Positions 46,072 to 57,600 of a stretch of 64,000 bases of DNA are shown piece after piece. Numbering within the stretch: the first letter of the stretch is position 1; each line of letters opens with the position of its first letter. A program made the translations under genes and the position numbers. The stretch is taken from positions 23,077,911 to 23,141,910 of the forward strand of contig OV121085.1 in NCBI GenBank assembly GCA_921293015.1. Reading direction: 5' to 3'. The DNA is from Phorcus lineatus. Lineage: Eukaryota; Mollusca; Gastropoda; Trochida; Trochidae. The notes beneath the pieces are model-generated. The model had not been told where the DNA came from, made no database searches, and saw nothing but the letters and a program-made list of their open reading frames with translations.

Positions 46072-46892
46072 CAGTCAGACCTCGATAATCCGAACACTTC
46101 CGTTTTTCATCAAAAACGTTCGGATAGTGAAACGTTCGGACTACTGAAACGAACCAAATTTACAGACAGACGACAACGTATTACGAATATCTAATGAGTT
46201 AGTAATAAACAATTATTGCACAAAAGCATTTCTGGACACTCACTGAGGTTTGAAAAATTTGCCGATTACAGATTGTGTAGTCAATGGCTTGAAGGACCCA
46301 CGCATATTGATCAAAGTTTCTAAATTCTTGTCTTCACAAAGCAAGATCACATGACGACCACGTGATCGCATCTGTCTTTACCTTTACATTTTCCTGCTTA
46401 AATCTACAAATTTCTCTTTTTTGTGAGGCAGTAATTTTGAATCGTTTACGCTTAGGGGCGGGACTTGCCATCGTGACAAGTGTCAAATGCAACTACATGT
46501 AACTCATTCTGACACGATATTTATAACTATCACACAAATCACAAACTCCAGATACACAAAGTGAGACATCTCAATTTATTACAATCACAAACTGCTGACA
46601 CGCTCAACTCATCTTGCACTGTCATTGATGTTTACCGATTCAATCAGTGTGGTGTTCGCTTGACTAGTGGATTACCGAACGTTTTGATAAACGTTCGGAT
46701 TAATGAAGCAGAAATAGCTGTAATTGACAAATCCGTTACAGCTAATTAGCGTTCGGATACGGAGACTGAATCACCGGATTAATGAATCAACATTTAATGA
46801 GTTTACATAGAGATTAGTTTGGTTACAGTTTGCTACCGTTCGGATACTGCGAGATCCGGATTATCGGGGTCCGGATTATCGGGGTCTGACTG
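46072..46892 (-). mobile_element. pogo/Tigger-like element, 821 bp, inside the satellite
   Basis: The left end CAGTCAGACCTCGATAATCC and the right end (reverse complement) CAGTCAGACCCCGATAATCC match at 19 of 20. TA flanks both sides (46070-46071, 46893-46894), and removing the element restores a perfect satellite unit. GTTCGGAT words recur in both subterminal regions. It retains the start of a pogo transposase, so it is a deletion derivative of an autonomous element. Confidence 0.93.
46384..46471 (-). pseudogene. pogo transposase N-terminal remnant
   Basis: From the ATG at 46471 the minus strand reads MASPAPKRKRFKITASQKRE and then ICRFKQENVK before losing sense: the start of a CENP-B/pogo-type helix-turn-helix, the domain that binds the terminal repeats. 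The DDE domain is absent. Confidence 0.65.
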
Positions 46893-47434
46893 TATGCTTC
46901 TCTTGCTGTGAGGATCTCATTTAATTAAGGCATATATGCTTCTCTCGCTGTGAGGATCTCATTTAATTAAGGCATATATGCTTCTCTTGCTGTGAGGATC
47001 TCATGTAATTAAGGCATATATGCTTCTCTTGCTGTGAGGATCTCATTTAATTAAGGCATATATGCTTCTCTCGCTGTGAGGATCTCATTGAATTAAGGCA
47101 TATATGCTTCTCCTGCTGTGAGGATCTCATTTAATTAAGGCATATATGCTTCTCCTGCTGTGAGGATCTTATTTAATTAAGGCATATATGCTTCTCCTGC
47201 TGTGAGGATCTCATGTAATTAAGGCATATATGCTTCTCTCGCTGTGAGGATCTCATGTAATTAAGGCATATATGCTTCTCTTGCTGTGAGGATCTCATTT
47301 AATTAAGGCATATATGCTTCTCCTGCTGTGAGGATCTCATTTAATTAAGGCATATATGCTTGACTTGCTATGAGGATCTCATGTAATTAAGGCATATATG
47401 CTTGACTTGCTGTGAGGATCTCATTTAATTAAGG
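46893..47434 (+). repeat. 42 bp satellite, block 2, about 13 units
   Basis: Same unit as block 1, continuing after the pogo element. Its last units carry CTTGACTTGCT in place of CTTCTCTTGCT. Confidence 0.95.
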
Positions 47435-48145
47435 ATTGTTTTACATTTTTTTTGCCTCTATCGATGTATAACAGCAACAAATTGTATAACATCTGGTTTT
47501 GATTACAAAATCAACTCAATTTCCAAAGATTTTCTGAATAATTTTAACACATCTAGAATATTTGTCGTCAACATTATGTTATATATAGTTTGCAGTTTGT
47601 TACACACAACTATTCATGGTGGAATCAAAATTGCGAATTTCATGTACTAAAACGGAATATGATTTAATTTCGTTTTTATCAGCATTGACACGCATGCAAT
47701 CAAAGTTTGTCTTAACTCGAGCATTTTTGGAATAACCCTCATTAGCATATCAAGTGACATTCAAAATGTCTACCGTTTGTGAAACAATTCGAGCTCTCAA
47801 ACTTCAGGACTCGTAGTTATTAAAATCAAGAGTTTTCGGTGAAGGTTGAAGATTGTTTCTGTTGGGGGAGGAAAGTATTATCTGGTTATCCACTCAGTAA
47901 TGAAGATGATGACATGCATACATTTCTTATTTTGCAAAAAAACCCCCAAAGTAACGCGATGTTGTCATAACCGGACTAGCCGTTGCGTCAATTTGTTCTG
48001 TCAGATTGTGACGTCATACAGTATGAATGCACGAGGTATAACAAAAAAATGTTCTGCATTCATCGAGAAATGGTTGCATGTTTTTGAGAGCTCTCGTCCA
48101 ATCAGAATTGTCAAAAACGTGTAACAACATCATTTCGTAATTATT
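47435..48145. other. Non-satellite insert within the satellite
   Basis: About 710 bp without repeat units, bounded on both sides by TTAAGG from the satellite. It might be an insertion at TTAA, but no terminal inverted repeat is visible. The frame at 47846-48124 has no recognised match. Contains a TGACGTCA site near 48010. Confidence 0.5.
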
Positions 48146-48335
48146 TAAGGCATATATGCTTCTCTTGCTGTGAGGATCTTATTTAATTAAGGCATATATG
48201 CGTCTCTCGCTGTGAGGATCTCATTTAACTAAGGCATATATGCTTCTCTTGCTGTGAGGATCTTATTTAATTAAGGCATATATGCGTCTCTCGCTGTGAG
48301 GATCTCATTTAACTAAGGCATATATGCGGCTCTTG
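48146..48335 (+). repeat. 42 bp satellite, block 3, 84 bp higher-order dimer
   Basis: Here the unit alternates between a form with GATCTTATTTAATTAAG and a form with GCGTCTCTCGCT and TTTAACTAAG. The 84 bp dimer occurs twice in a row: a small higher-order repeat distinct from blocks 1 and 2. Confidence 0.9.
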
Positions 48336-49745
48336 GCATTGATGAGTTTACAAGCTCACACTACAAATGCACTCTTATGTTTTACTTTGATTATTATTTG
48401 TGCTACAGACATGATCTTTGGCTCGTTTGAATCCTTTTAACCTGAACATTATAAAATTGCTTTTTCAAAAAGGTAGCCCTTTTGCAAGCCTACCAAGCAA
48501 TTTGCACCCCTGCCATACCCTTTTATTTCAATGGTAGGACAATGACATCTCAATCACCTTTTTACCAAGATAATATTGTAAAAAATTTAGATTTCTAGCA
48601 TTAATGGTATCTTGATAATAGATGAAATTAGATTTAAGGATTGACACCCTACCATGCCAATATTTGAAGGCGCGGTCAAGACCAAATCTACAAACCTCAT
48701 TCTTCATGGAACTAAGATGTTATTCTGAAAATTTGAAGTTTTGGTTTTGGTAAATCACCATAATATACATTCCTGTCAAGCCCATTAGGGGTAGCATAGG
48801 GGCGCGAGCTTAAATTGTGGCTCAACACTGTTGCTGTGCAACTTAGTTTTATGATTCCCCAGGTTTTATTTGGAGTGTAGAAAAAAATAACTATGCTTTA
48901 AATGCTATATTCATATTAATCAAGCATATCATATACAATCTAGTAAGAATGAACTTCCCCAAATATCAGATGTTAAATGACAGATAACGCAATACAACAA
49001 TATCACAAAATCTATTTATATTAACCAAAGCCAGGAAGCATATTTTCTGAAGTTGTGATCTATATACATATTTCATTTAGAACCAACGAATAAACACTTG
49101 ACAACTTTTCTGTATGAAAAACAAATGCATGTAATTATCTATTTTTCTGCATGTATATCGAATGCTATGTGTCCTTATATGTCACAATGTTTTATGACAT
49201 ATATTTTGATTTAATGATCTCTAATTACACATATTTGATTTTCATGCCTTTGACCTGTTGGTAACTAGCGTCAATATATGTCAAACGTCCTGTCATAATG
49301 GTGTTACTCTTGTCATTCAACTTCTACTTCTGTCAAGAAGTCACATCATTATGAACCAATGAACTTGTAAAATATATATTCACCCAATGAATTACCAGAA
49401 GGAAATTGGGCTGTGTTTCTACCAATGATGACAATTATTTGAAAAAGTAGATAATTTGGAACGCTTAACAAAATTCTTTAGGATTTCATTGGATGTTTCT
49501 AGGGCTTGGGATAGGTATGTTTTTATACTCTAAAACTATAATACTATAACAGTAGGGGATATTCAGATACAATGCACAACTGCGGAAAGGCACTGCTCTT
49601 TTAATTAGAGGTAACCAGTTTTTTTTTATAACAGGCCAATTGCCTACATTTGAACATAAACAGTTCCTATGGGTACTTATCTGAAGACCCCATTTCATTC
49701 GCAAAAAGATACATTGTCAGAAGTGAAAATGGACATTTTTTATTT
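48336..49745. other. Intronic, no gene seen
   Basis: AT-rich with only short frames. No terminal repeats, satellites or coding relics were recognised. Confidence 0.4.
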
Positions 49746-49779
49746 TTGTCTTGATAATGAGTAATTACTCAATCAATAT

Positions 49780-50010
49780 TCAGACATTCAGCAATTTGTC
49801 GTGTCATGCTCCTAATCAACTGTCCAATAATGAAAAGGGGCAATCTGTCCAAATCCTGTTGCAGCGCCACGGCCGATTCTTGCAGTGCTGTTGGTTAACA
49901 TTATCATGTCCTAGACATACTCAATAGGGGAAAGGTGGACAATATGGTCATGCTGGAGGTGATCATTCACGACACGAGCGCAGTGGGCACGGGCATTATC
50001 ATATAATTTC
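49780..50010 (-). pseudogene. Tc1-like transposase relic, C-terminal part
   Basis: The minus strand from about 50005 reads DNARAHCARVVNDHLQHDHI, then VHLSPIEYV*DM with the PDLN segment deleted, and further decayed sequence. D-N-A-R-x-H and SP..IE..WD are the second and third catalytic blocks of Tc1 transposases. It differs from the Tc1 element at 21706, so it is another family. Confidence 0.65.
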
Positions 50011-51370
50011 GCACTTTGAAGTTTACACATAATCCTGAATTGATTGGTTGAGAGCACGGCCATGTGATCTTAATTCCACAGGTCCATTTCCCATGAAGTC
50101 TCCGAATAAAATGTTCATACTTGTGTGAACAGTTTCTAGCCGATCTAGGTCGTGTGAACATTTACCGGAACTACTTTACTTGCTGGATGTCCAAGTCGAA
50201 TCTAGTGACAAATTTATATAAATTCTTACTTACCATATTCGCTTTTCTTTATTCAGTAAAATGAAAAGAGGAAATTGAATATATAATTTGTTAGATTTAA
50301 TTGTTTCTATGAGTCTTGAATATGCATCGCATCAGGTGTTTTTGCCTTTTAAACTGAAGCGAACAAAACGAGATGCCCTTCGACAATCGCAAGACAAATT
50401 TCACATCACGATCATTTTAGGGAACCATGGCGTATACTAAACCCGATAAAACACTCATGATAAATCCATACTTGATAAGTGAGGGGAGAATGATCTGTCC
50501 TTGTAATAATATCCTTGCTAGAAAGACTGTTGTTTACAAATTTAGGCGAAGAGACACGAACAAATGTCGGCTCGTAGCGGCCGCCATGACATGGTTATAA
50601 TTATTCATAAGGCAGATAACTCTGATCTTGTGTACTTGTGTGGATTTTATTTCTGTGTACGCTTCATTCATTTTGTTTTAGCGCCGCTATTCCTCAATAT
50701 AATGAAATTTACGGAATAAAAGGGCGGTAGAATTTTTAATTGGAACTTTTCTCGTTGCACAATGTTACTCGTTCAGAGGCTAAGACAAAATCTGTGTTAC
50801 TCCGCTTAACAAATACGACCTAATATGGTGCGAAATTATAAGAATTGAATCAAACCTCGCTTGGTTCACAAGAGTTTGAATATAGCTTTGACATCGTTCA
50901 TTTTCCATTGCAAACACACAAACTGACATTCAATTCTTAAATAGATAGATTAAATGTTGATCTGCACATTGTGCAAAGGACAGAATATTGGTGCCAGGAT
51001 GTGGTCATGGTAGTACACAACAGCGACCCTTCTTTGAACAAATTGCAAGTCTGTTCTGCCTCCCCACACTGTAACAGACCCTTACCATCCACCTTTGTTG
51101 TTCTCTTAAGGTCGGTAATTAAATTGATCACAGTGTTTTGCACGCGCTCAGGTGGCAAGTTTAATGATTTCTGGCGTTCAACTAATTAACTCACCTGTAA
51201 ACAAGTTCAAAGTTCGGCGTGCATTGAATATGAACAACTAGGCACATGCGAATTGTGATCCATAGCCAAGAAAATTAATTTCAAACAGCGACAAAAACAC
51301 CAAAAAAAATACTTGGTAACCTAATCTGTCATGCCATCTGATGTTAACATTAGCTTGACGCTAAATGACA
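50011..51370. other. Sequence between two Tc1 relics, unassigned
   Basis: Could be an insertion that split one Tc1 element. The frame at 50937-51158 (minus), with ERVQNTVINLITDLKRTTKV, has protein-like composition but no family I recognise. No clean ends were found. Confidence 0.35.
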
Positions 51371-51374
51371 CGCA

Positions 51375-51600
51375 ATGGTGGACTCGTCTGAGAACATTAC
51401 GAGTGCAATCGACAATTACCCCAATTTCTACATTGTCTACACCATTGACACCTGTTTGTACAAGTTAACAGAAAGCTGATTGGCCATTTAATTTTGCAAG
51501 ACCTGTGTAAGAATGTATCAAACCTGGATTTGTGTAGTGGCTCTAGGACGACCTTAACAAGGTGCATCATCAACATTGTGTGTTTGTATGGCACTATTGC
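51375..51600 (-). pseudogene. Tc1-like transposase relic, N-terminal/central part
   Basis: The minus strand reads GRPRATTQIQVRYILTQVLQ around 51565-51500 (the GRPR hook between the two HTH units and the region after it) and VMFSDEST near 51395-51375, the first catalytic aspartate block (FSDES). Stops are frequent. With the relic at 49780-50010 it makes up a nearly whole Tc1 transposase in the right order. Confidence 0.62.
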
Positions 51601-53119
51601 ATGTCACACATGTAGCTCATATGTTCTGTTCGGGCGAAAAGTTCTTCATCCGTGAATAATTCTCAAAGCATGTCAAGTGTCCATGACTATTTATCCCTAC
51701 TTCTTTTTGAGAGTATATTTCATTGATTGTTACATTCAAAGATAGAGACATAGCCACATGGTGTGATATGTAAAAGATAGCAAGATATGTAAGATAACTA
51801 CAAACATATCATCCACTTTAGGACTTAGTTGTCACGTAACTTAAGTAGAAGAAAAGAAAATATGAGAAAAATGTCAACATTGTATCCCGTTCATTAAAAA
51901 CTTTCATGTTTTTGTTCAAAGTGGATGTGACAAATGAGAAGGAAAGTTGATATGAGGCAGAAATAGTACCTTTTTGGCTTGTGCTGCAAGGGTTTCACAT
52001 CCCAAGTATTTGTGAGCGTGGTATAAGATTTAAATGGTGACCTTCCATGATGAAACACAAGAAAGCGACTTTTGTGGTCGCAAAATAACTTATATCCAGT
52101 TTTACCAATAGGCTTGTTTGTGTGTGCAAGATTTGCATACATCTTATGTTAAAGATTTTCTCCAAAGATGTTCCATTTTGGAAATCAAAATATGTAATAA
52201 TTCCTGTATCTGTATGTATGTCCGTCCAACCAGATTATCTACCATCTATCTGTTTAGTTATCTGATTTATGAATTAGAACAAGATGGCCTTTGTTGCTAG
52301 CTTCTGTTTCACCCATCAATTCATAATCTAACTTTTCTATGTTTGGTGGACATGACAAAGCTCTTTTACCTATCTCACTTTCTCTGGTTCCTCAGACACA
52401 ACAATATCTTTGTCAGTGCAATTTGGAAAAAAGGACAGTCCTATCAGGGTATTTTTTGTGTGGAAATGACATTGAAAGGACATGTTCAAGTTTATACATA
52501 TAAAGTAAGTTCATGATTATCACATAACCCAATTCAAACATGTTACTAAGGGTGACATTCTGGTTGATTTAGATTTGACAACTAGATAAATGGGAGGGCG
52601 CACATGCACTCATTGAAATGATACAAGGATGAGAATGAAGTCATTCATTGGTGTTTTGAGTGTAAAATGCCTTGCTAGACATCGTTGATTAGTGTATCAC
52701 AAATCTGTTGTAAATGTGTGGATATTCTATCCATAAATACCGGTATATTTATTTTCATAGTGATTTAAAGTTTGTAAAAATACAGATGGCAGAGCAGGAG
52801 CAGATAGACCAGGCCCATTAAGTTTGCTTACCATGTCATATAAATAAAGTTTTAAATGATATTTTTCTTCGCTCAAGCTATGAATATCAATGCTTGCAGT
52901 GATATATCAACCAGCAAATGTTTTGAAAATGTTCATAACATAAACAAACACTGGTATGGTTTCCATCATTTAAAAAGTGCATCTGAAGTATGAAGTAGCT
53001 GAATGGTTGAGAGAATGCTGTGAACAAATTCAGACGAGTTTAGGTTGACAACAATTCCTTCACTGCCAGAAAATGAAATCGTTGACCAAGATAAAGTGCC
53101 TGTTTTGTGAAATCATTCA
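51601..53119. other. Intronic, no gene seen
   Basis: 51593-51655 is a diverged copy of 32955-33025. The rest is AT-rich with short frames only. The stretch 52430-52620 has a partial echo at about 56285-56440 (ACAGTCCTAT.GGGGTA, then GGTTGATTTAGATTT), another diverged duplicate. Confidence 0.4.
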
Positions 53120-53548
53120 TTAAAGAGCCACTCCGTGATTTTCATAACATATTATTTACCTTTGATAAAAACGTGGTGATATAAAATCAAAACATCTGAA
53201 CTATTCATGTCCAAAAGAAATATATGTGACAAATACTGGTTTTCCATGAAAATCTAAAAACAAATGCACAGAGGTGTAGATATCACGTCCAATATACATG
53301 GATACTAGTTATATAACCTAACAAACACTATCAACTCCTAACTGCCCTCCTGGCTGTTTTAGATAAGTCTCCAAAATTACGTTTGACTATTTGACGCACG
53401 CCACTGTCCGGTTTTTGATCATAATTTCGACGTTCTACCTTCATACTGTCACTGTAAAAAAACCCAATAAGCTTTAAAATGTGTCTTTTTGGTAACAGTC
53501 GATACTTTGCGATCAAATGACACCATTGATTAAGTTTGGCATATATGA

Positions 53549-55945
53549 GTTTGGCATAAATGAAAAGAGCCCAGGTCCGTCATGTTTCACAACTGAATTT
53601 TATAAATTTTTCTGGAGAGACATACATTCACTTTTGATAGACTCACTAAATTCTGCTTTTCAGAAAGGGGAAATGTCAGTTAGTCAGAAACAAGGGTTAA
53701 TAACTTGTATACCAAAGACGGGTAAATCTAAGGAATACATTAAAAATTACAGACCAATATCTTTATTAAATACATCGTACAAGATTGCCTCTGCAACAAT
53801 AGCTGCTCGTATTAAAAAGGTACTACCTGAAATTATCAGTGAAGATCAAAAAGGTTTTATGAAAGGCAGATATATAGGAGAATGTACACGACTGGTACAT
53901 GATATAATGGATTATACTGATATTATGAACATACCTGGTATTCTTATATTAATAGACTTTGAGAAAGCTTTTGATTCGGTTGAATGGAAATTCATAGACA
54001 ACTGTCTTGATTTCTTTAACTTTGGACCTTCACTAAAAAGATGGATTAAAACTTTTTATGGAAATATAACTTCAAGCGTTTTGGTTAATGGATTTGCATC
54101 TATATCTGACTTTTTTAAAATAACAAGAGGGTGTAGACAGGGTGATCCCCTGTCACCTTATATTTTTCTTATACGTCTTTAGAGATACTTGCTCATATGC
54201 TACGTACAAATATAAATGTAAAAGGTATAAAAATACAAGATTTTGAATATCTGCTCACCCAATTTGCTGACGATACTACCATTATCCTGGATGGCAGTGA
54301 AAAATGTTTTAGTACAGCCATTGATATTTTACGCAAATACGCGGCCTTCTCGGGGCTCAAAATGAATATTGAAAAAACTAAAATAATATGGATTGGATCA
54401 AAGCAATTATCCTCTACAATATATTACGACTCTTTAGATATGGATTGGACACAGCGTCCATTCACACTTCTGGGTATCCAATTCCAACACAATGTGGCAG
54501 AAATGATAGAACGAAACTACAAAGATAAGCTTAAGAAAATAGATAATCTAATGACGCTATGGTCTCGTAGAAATCTCACGCCTATGGGTAGAATCACTGT
54601 TCTGAAAAGTCTTATCCTACCAACAATAAATCACCTCTTTACATCAATCCCTAATCCAAAAATATATACTATAAATAAGCTACAACAAAAATGCTTTTCT
54701 TTTGTATGGAGAGGTAAACCTGATAAAGTAAAGCGAAATGTAGTTGTTCGAGACTATAAAGAGGGTGGTCTTAAGGTCCCCTTGATATTAGAAACAATAT
54801 TATCTCAGAAAATATCATGGATTCGAAGATTGTACACTACAAATACTAAGCTGAAACACCTTACAAATTTTTTCTTACCCAAAAGTGTTATAGATCCTAT
54901 AGAAATGGGATCAACGTATTTGAAAAACTGTATTATACCACACATTAACAATCTTTTCTGGAAAGATGTTTTCAATGCATGGGCGACTTTACAAAGCAAA
55001 AGAACGGTGAATGATGTCACAGCTGAATATATCTGGACTAATGATAATCTCTTGATTGACAAAAGAACGGTATTGATTACTCGCTATGTGAAATCAAATG
55101 TAAAATATATCAATGACCTTTTGAGTAAAGATGGTTCATTTCTTAATTTCCCAGATTTCTGTGAAATATACAAAGTAAAAACAAACTTTTTAGAATATAC
55201 GGGACTGATTAACTGCATCAAAGAATATATAAAAAACGGATCCTTATTGATTCATAAACAGTTAGAAATGCCTTTCATTCCTAACAATATAAAAATATTA
55301 CTCAAGGCAACTAAAGGGTGTAAAGAATTTTACACGGAATTAAAAAAACAAGAGGCTTTCCTTTACAAGTTGCAAACTTCTCCTCTATGTACATTCTGCA
55401 ATAATGAAAATGAAACTATCAAACATCTATTAGTTGACTGTGTACATGTAAAAAGTTTGTGGCATCACCTGCTTGCGTGGATTGAATTAAAAACCGGAAT
55501 TAACTTAGAACCGAATATAACTCATATCATATTTGGCTACAAGGAAAAGAGAAATGATGTACTCAACTTGATATTTATTGTTACTAAACACTATATTTAT
55601 ACCTGCAAATGCCAAAATAAAAAGCCTCATATTAATGGCCTTAAATCAATTTTAAAAGAAACTTACACCGTTAGCAAGCAGCGTCTCTACACTGACTGTA
55701 GATACGAGAAATTCATATCCTTCTGGTCCTCATGCCACAACCTTTTTACATAATGTTTTGGGATTTTTTTTTGCCACTTATATGCAATATTGAATGAAAT
55801 TTGTATGCCTAAATCTGAAAATGTCCTATCGATTTGACAACTATATCGCTGTACTCTGTATATCTATTGTGTATGTTACATGTATTGTAATAATGCATTT
55901 GTATGGTGCCCATAAAAAAGAAATAAAGTGATAAAAAAAAAAAAA
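53549..55945 (+). mobile_element. 5'-truncated L1/Tx1-type LINE, 2.4 kb
   Basis: Target duplication AAGTTTGGCATATATGA at 53532-53548 and 55946-55962 (17 bp), AATAAA at about 55922, and a poly(A) tail directly before the right copy. The 17 bp target is readable uninterrupted in MITE copy 1, which confirms the site. The 5' end falls inside the RT domain. The poly(A) tail and long duplication are hallmarks of L1-type target-primed reverse transcription. Confidence 0.93.
53550..55753 (+). pseudogene. L1/Tx1 reverse transcriptase, single frameshift
   Basis: The first frame (to 54182) holds NEKSPGPSCFTTEFYKFFW, YRPISLLNTSYKI, ILIDFEKAFDSVEW and RGCRQGDPLSPYIFLI. The frame breaks near 54165-54185. 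The second frame (54186-55753) begins with the expected EILAHMLRT and continues TQFADDTTIILDGSEK (FADD box), GLKMNIEKTKIIW, TLLGIQF, NLTPMGRITVLKSLILP, FVWRGKPDKVKR and the terminal knuckle CTFCNNENETIKHLLVDC. ORF1, the endonuclease and the RT fingers are absent through 5' truncation. One indel separates it from an open frame, so the insertion is young. Confidence 0.88.
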
Positions 55946-55991
55946 AAGTTTGGCATATATGACTCCAACAAGTCACGGAGTGGCTCTTTAA

Positions 55992-56906
55992 GAGTCTGAT
56001 TGTGTTGATATTTCAATGATGACAGCTAGAAAACAGCACATCAAGGAGCTTTCAAATTTGCATGAAGACAGTTTGATGACAGTAAATGTTGGGGTCTCTG
56101 GATTCTCGTTAATTTATCAATGACACCTACAATTTTGATAATTTAAGAAATTTGATGGACAGTTGGTCGCAGGCTATGTTTTTTTTTACCCATAGACTAT
56201 TATGACGACAGAATCAGAGAAATTGATGATGATGTCCATAATGGCTATTATTTTACAGCAGGAAATTTGTAGCCAGTGTGGCTCAAAAGGACAGTCCTAT
56301 TGGGGTACTCTTTGGGGACATTCCATTTTATAGATGTTTGTTATTGGTACATAATTTTAATAACCTAGTAATAACATGTTACTGAAGGTAACATTTTGGT
56401 TGATTTAGATTTTACAAACAGATAAATGAGAGCCCACACTGAAAGAGAAGAATGAGAAGAGATAGATCCACGCCATTCATCGGCACTACGAGTGTCAGAC
56501 CTTGCTACCACACTATAATTAAGGCATTGTTGATTAATCTTTTTTAATGTTGTAAAATCAGTATAAGTACAGCGCCTTTTTTCATGTCATTTTGCCTCAA
56601 AACAATGTGGCGCACCACAGCTACTACATCAGAGTCTTTAAGAATATATAAATTCTGACAAATTTCCTACACCTAAAACATAATAACTGCTTATATTACC
56701 TCTCTCCCATCAAATAGTTCACTTCAAATGATCAAATAATGTCTGCCTGTGTTATAAGGGGATATAACTTTTGCCAAAGGTGCCTGTACACAAGATTTCA
56801 ACTTCTTAGAATGAGTGGTTCATGACAAAAAGTATTGCCAATTTAATAACTAAATTCCTTTCAGGATTTGTCCACTTAACTCTTTAAATGCGACAAGGAC
56901 ACTCAC
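55992..56906. other. Intronic, no gene seen
   Basis: AT-rich. 56285-56440 is a diverged duplicate of 52430-52620. Confidence 0.4.
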
Positions 56907-57027
56907 ATAAAAGCGTCCATGCATGTTGTTGCCTGGTTCTGCAGTGACGTTTATGCCCTCAGCTTTGAAGAGTCCCCGGACGTGTTTGACTAGTGCCCCC
57001 TGGGGCCACACCTGCAGCTCTGACCAC
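56907..57027 (-). CDS. TMEM39: TMEM39A/B orthologue, penultimate coding exon
   Basis: A 121 bp exon with a CTGCAG acceptor on its 5' side and a consensus GTGAGT donor on its 3' side. It encodes (split G) WSELQVWPQGALVKHVRGLF, then KAEGINVTAEPGNNMHGRFY. Human TMEM39 reads WPQGVLVRH..., a neutral loop, and ...ARFYFLFH at the same place, so the join to FLFHKPLR in the exon at 34935 is exact. The segment is a soluble loop just before the last membrane spans. The first base completes a codon with an upstream exon that I could not find in 57028-64000. Confidence 0.88.
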
Positions 57028-57600
57028 CTGCAGCATATATACAGCCTAGTCTTCACTCACATATATATAAATACATAACTGATAGTTCTACAACAAAATG
57101 ATACATTCATAACGAATTGAAGCAAATAATAATATCCTTGAAAGCCATTGGCTCTGTAGCTCATCAATCTTTCAAGATTTGTTATTAAGGACAAAGATTC
57201 AACATATGAAAATAAAAATAGACCCATTGGCTCTATACACTCATTCTCAGATAAAAGGCAAATCCACCTGAATCACTATCCCATTATTATAACATCGTTA
57301 ATATTCTATTTTGATATGTTAATCCTTGCTTATGTTATGCCCCTTGATGGGGTAAAGGAAAAAATAATCACTTATAGGTAAGTTTATATAGTTTGTTTCA
57401 CTAAAAAACGATTAATGAGTCACGAAAAATCACGAAAAGACATGTCCCTCTGCATGGTATGTTGTTTGATACAAGGATAGTACTCTAATTTGGAATGATA
57501 GTCGAAATATTTCAGTGTTTTATGGTACATAACAACCATGTGTCATAAAATTCGGCAGTTCGTAAGACAATAGCCCAGTAAAAAAAAATTTGATATTGAA
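57028..57600. other. Intronic; partial TMEM39-locus repeat
   Basis: 57150-57250 repeats the phrase GGCTCTGTAGCTCAT found near 35745, in diverged form. No exon was recognised. Confidence 0.4.

Larger units (their letters stand above)
53124..55987. mobile_element. TTAA-flanked MITE, copy 2, interrupted by a LINE
   Basis: Ends AGAGCCACTCCGTGA and TCACGGAGTGGCTCT are perfect inverted repeats, with TTAA at 53120-53123 and 55988-55991. Sequence outside the LINE (53124-53548 and 55963-55987) aligns in reverse orientation with the copy at 23652-24112. Excluding the LINE and one target copy, the MITE is about 450 bp. It is the same TTAA-targeting family. Confidence 0.93.
34936..56906 (-). other. TMEM39 intron, 21,971 bp, transposon-filled
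   Basis: Starts with a consensus GTGAGT donor (56906-56901) and ends in TTGCAG at 34936. It contains the piggyBac element, the 42 bp satellite with its pogo insertion, Tc1 and LINE relics and a TTAA MITE carrying a LINE. All are non-coding with respect to the host gene. In short-intron relatives this position would be a simple join. Confidence 0.85.

Noticed and set aside
44834..48335. CRISPR array
   Set aside because: Regular 42 bp spacing, but there are no unique spacers, the units are head-to-tail satellite copies, and the genome is eukaryotic.
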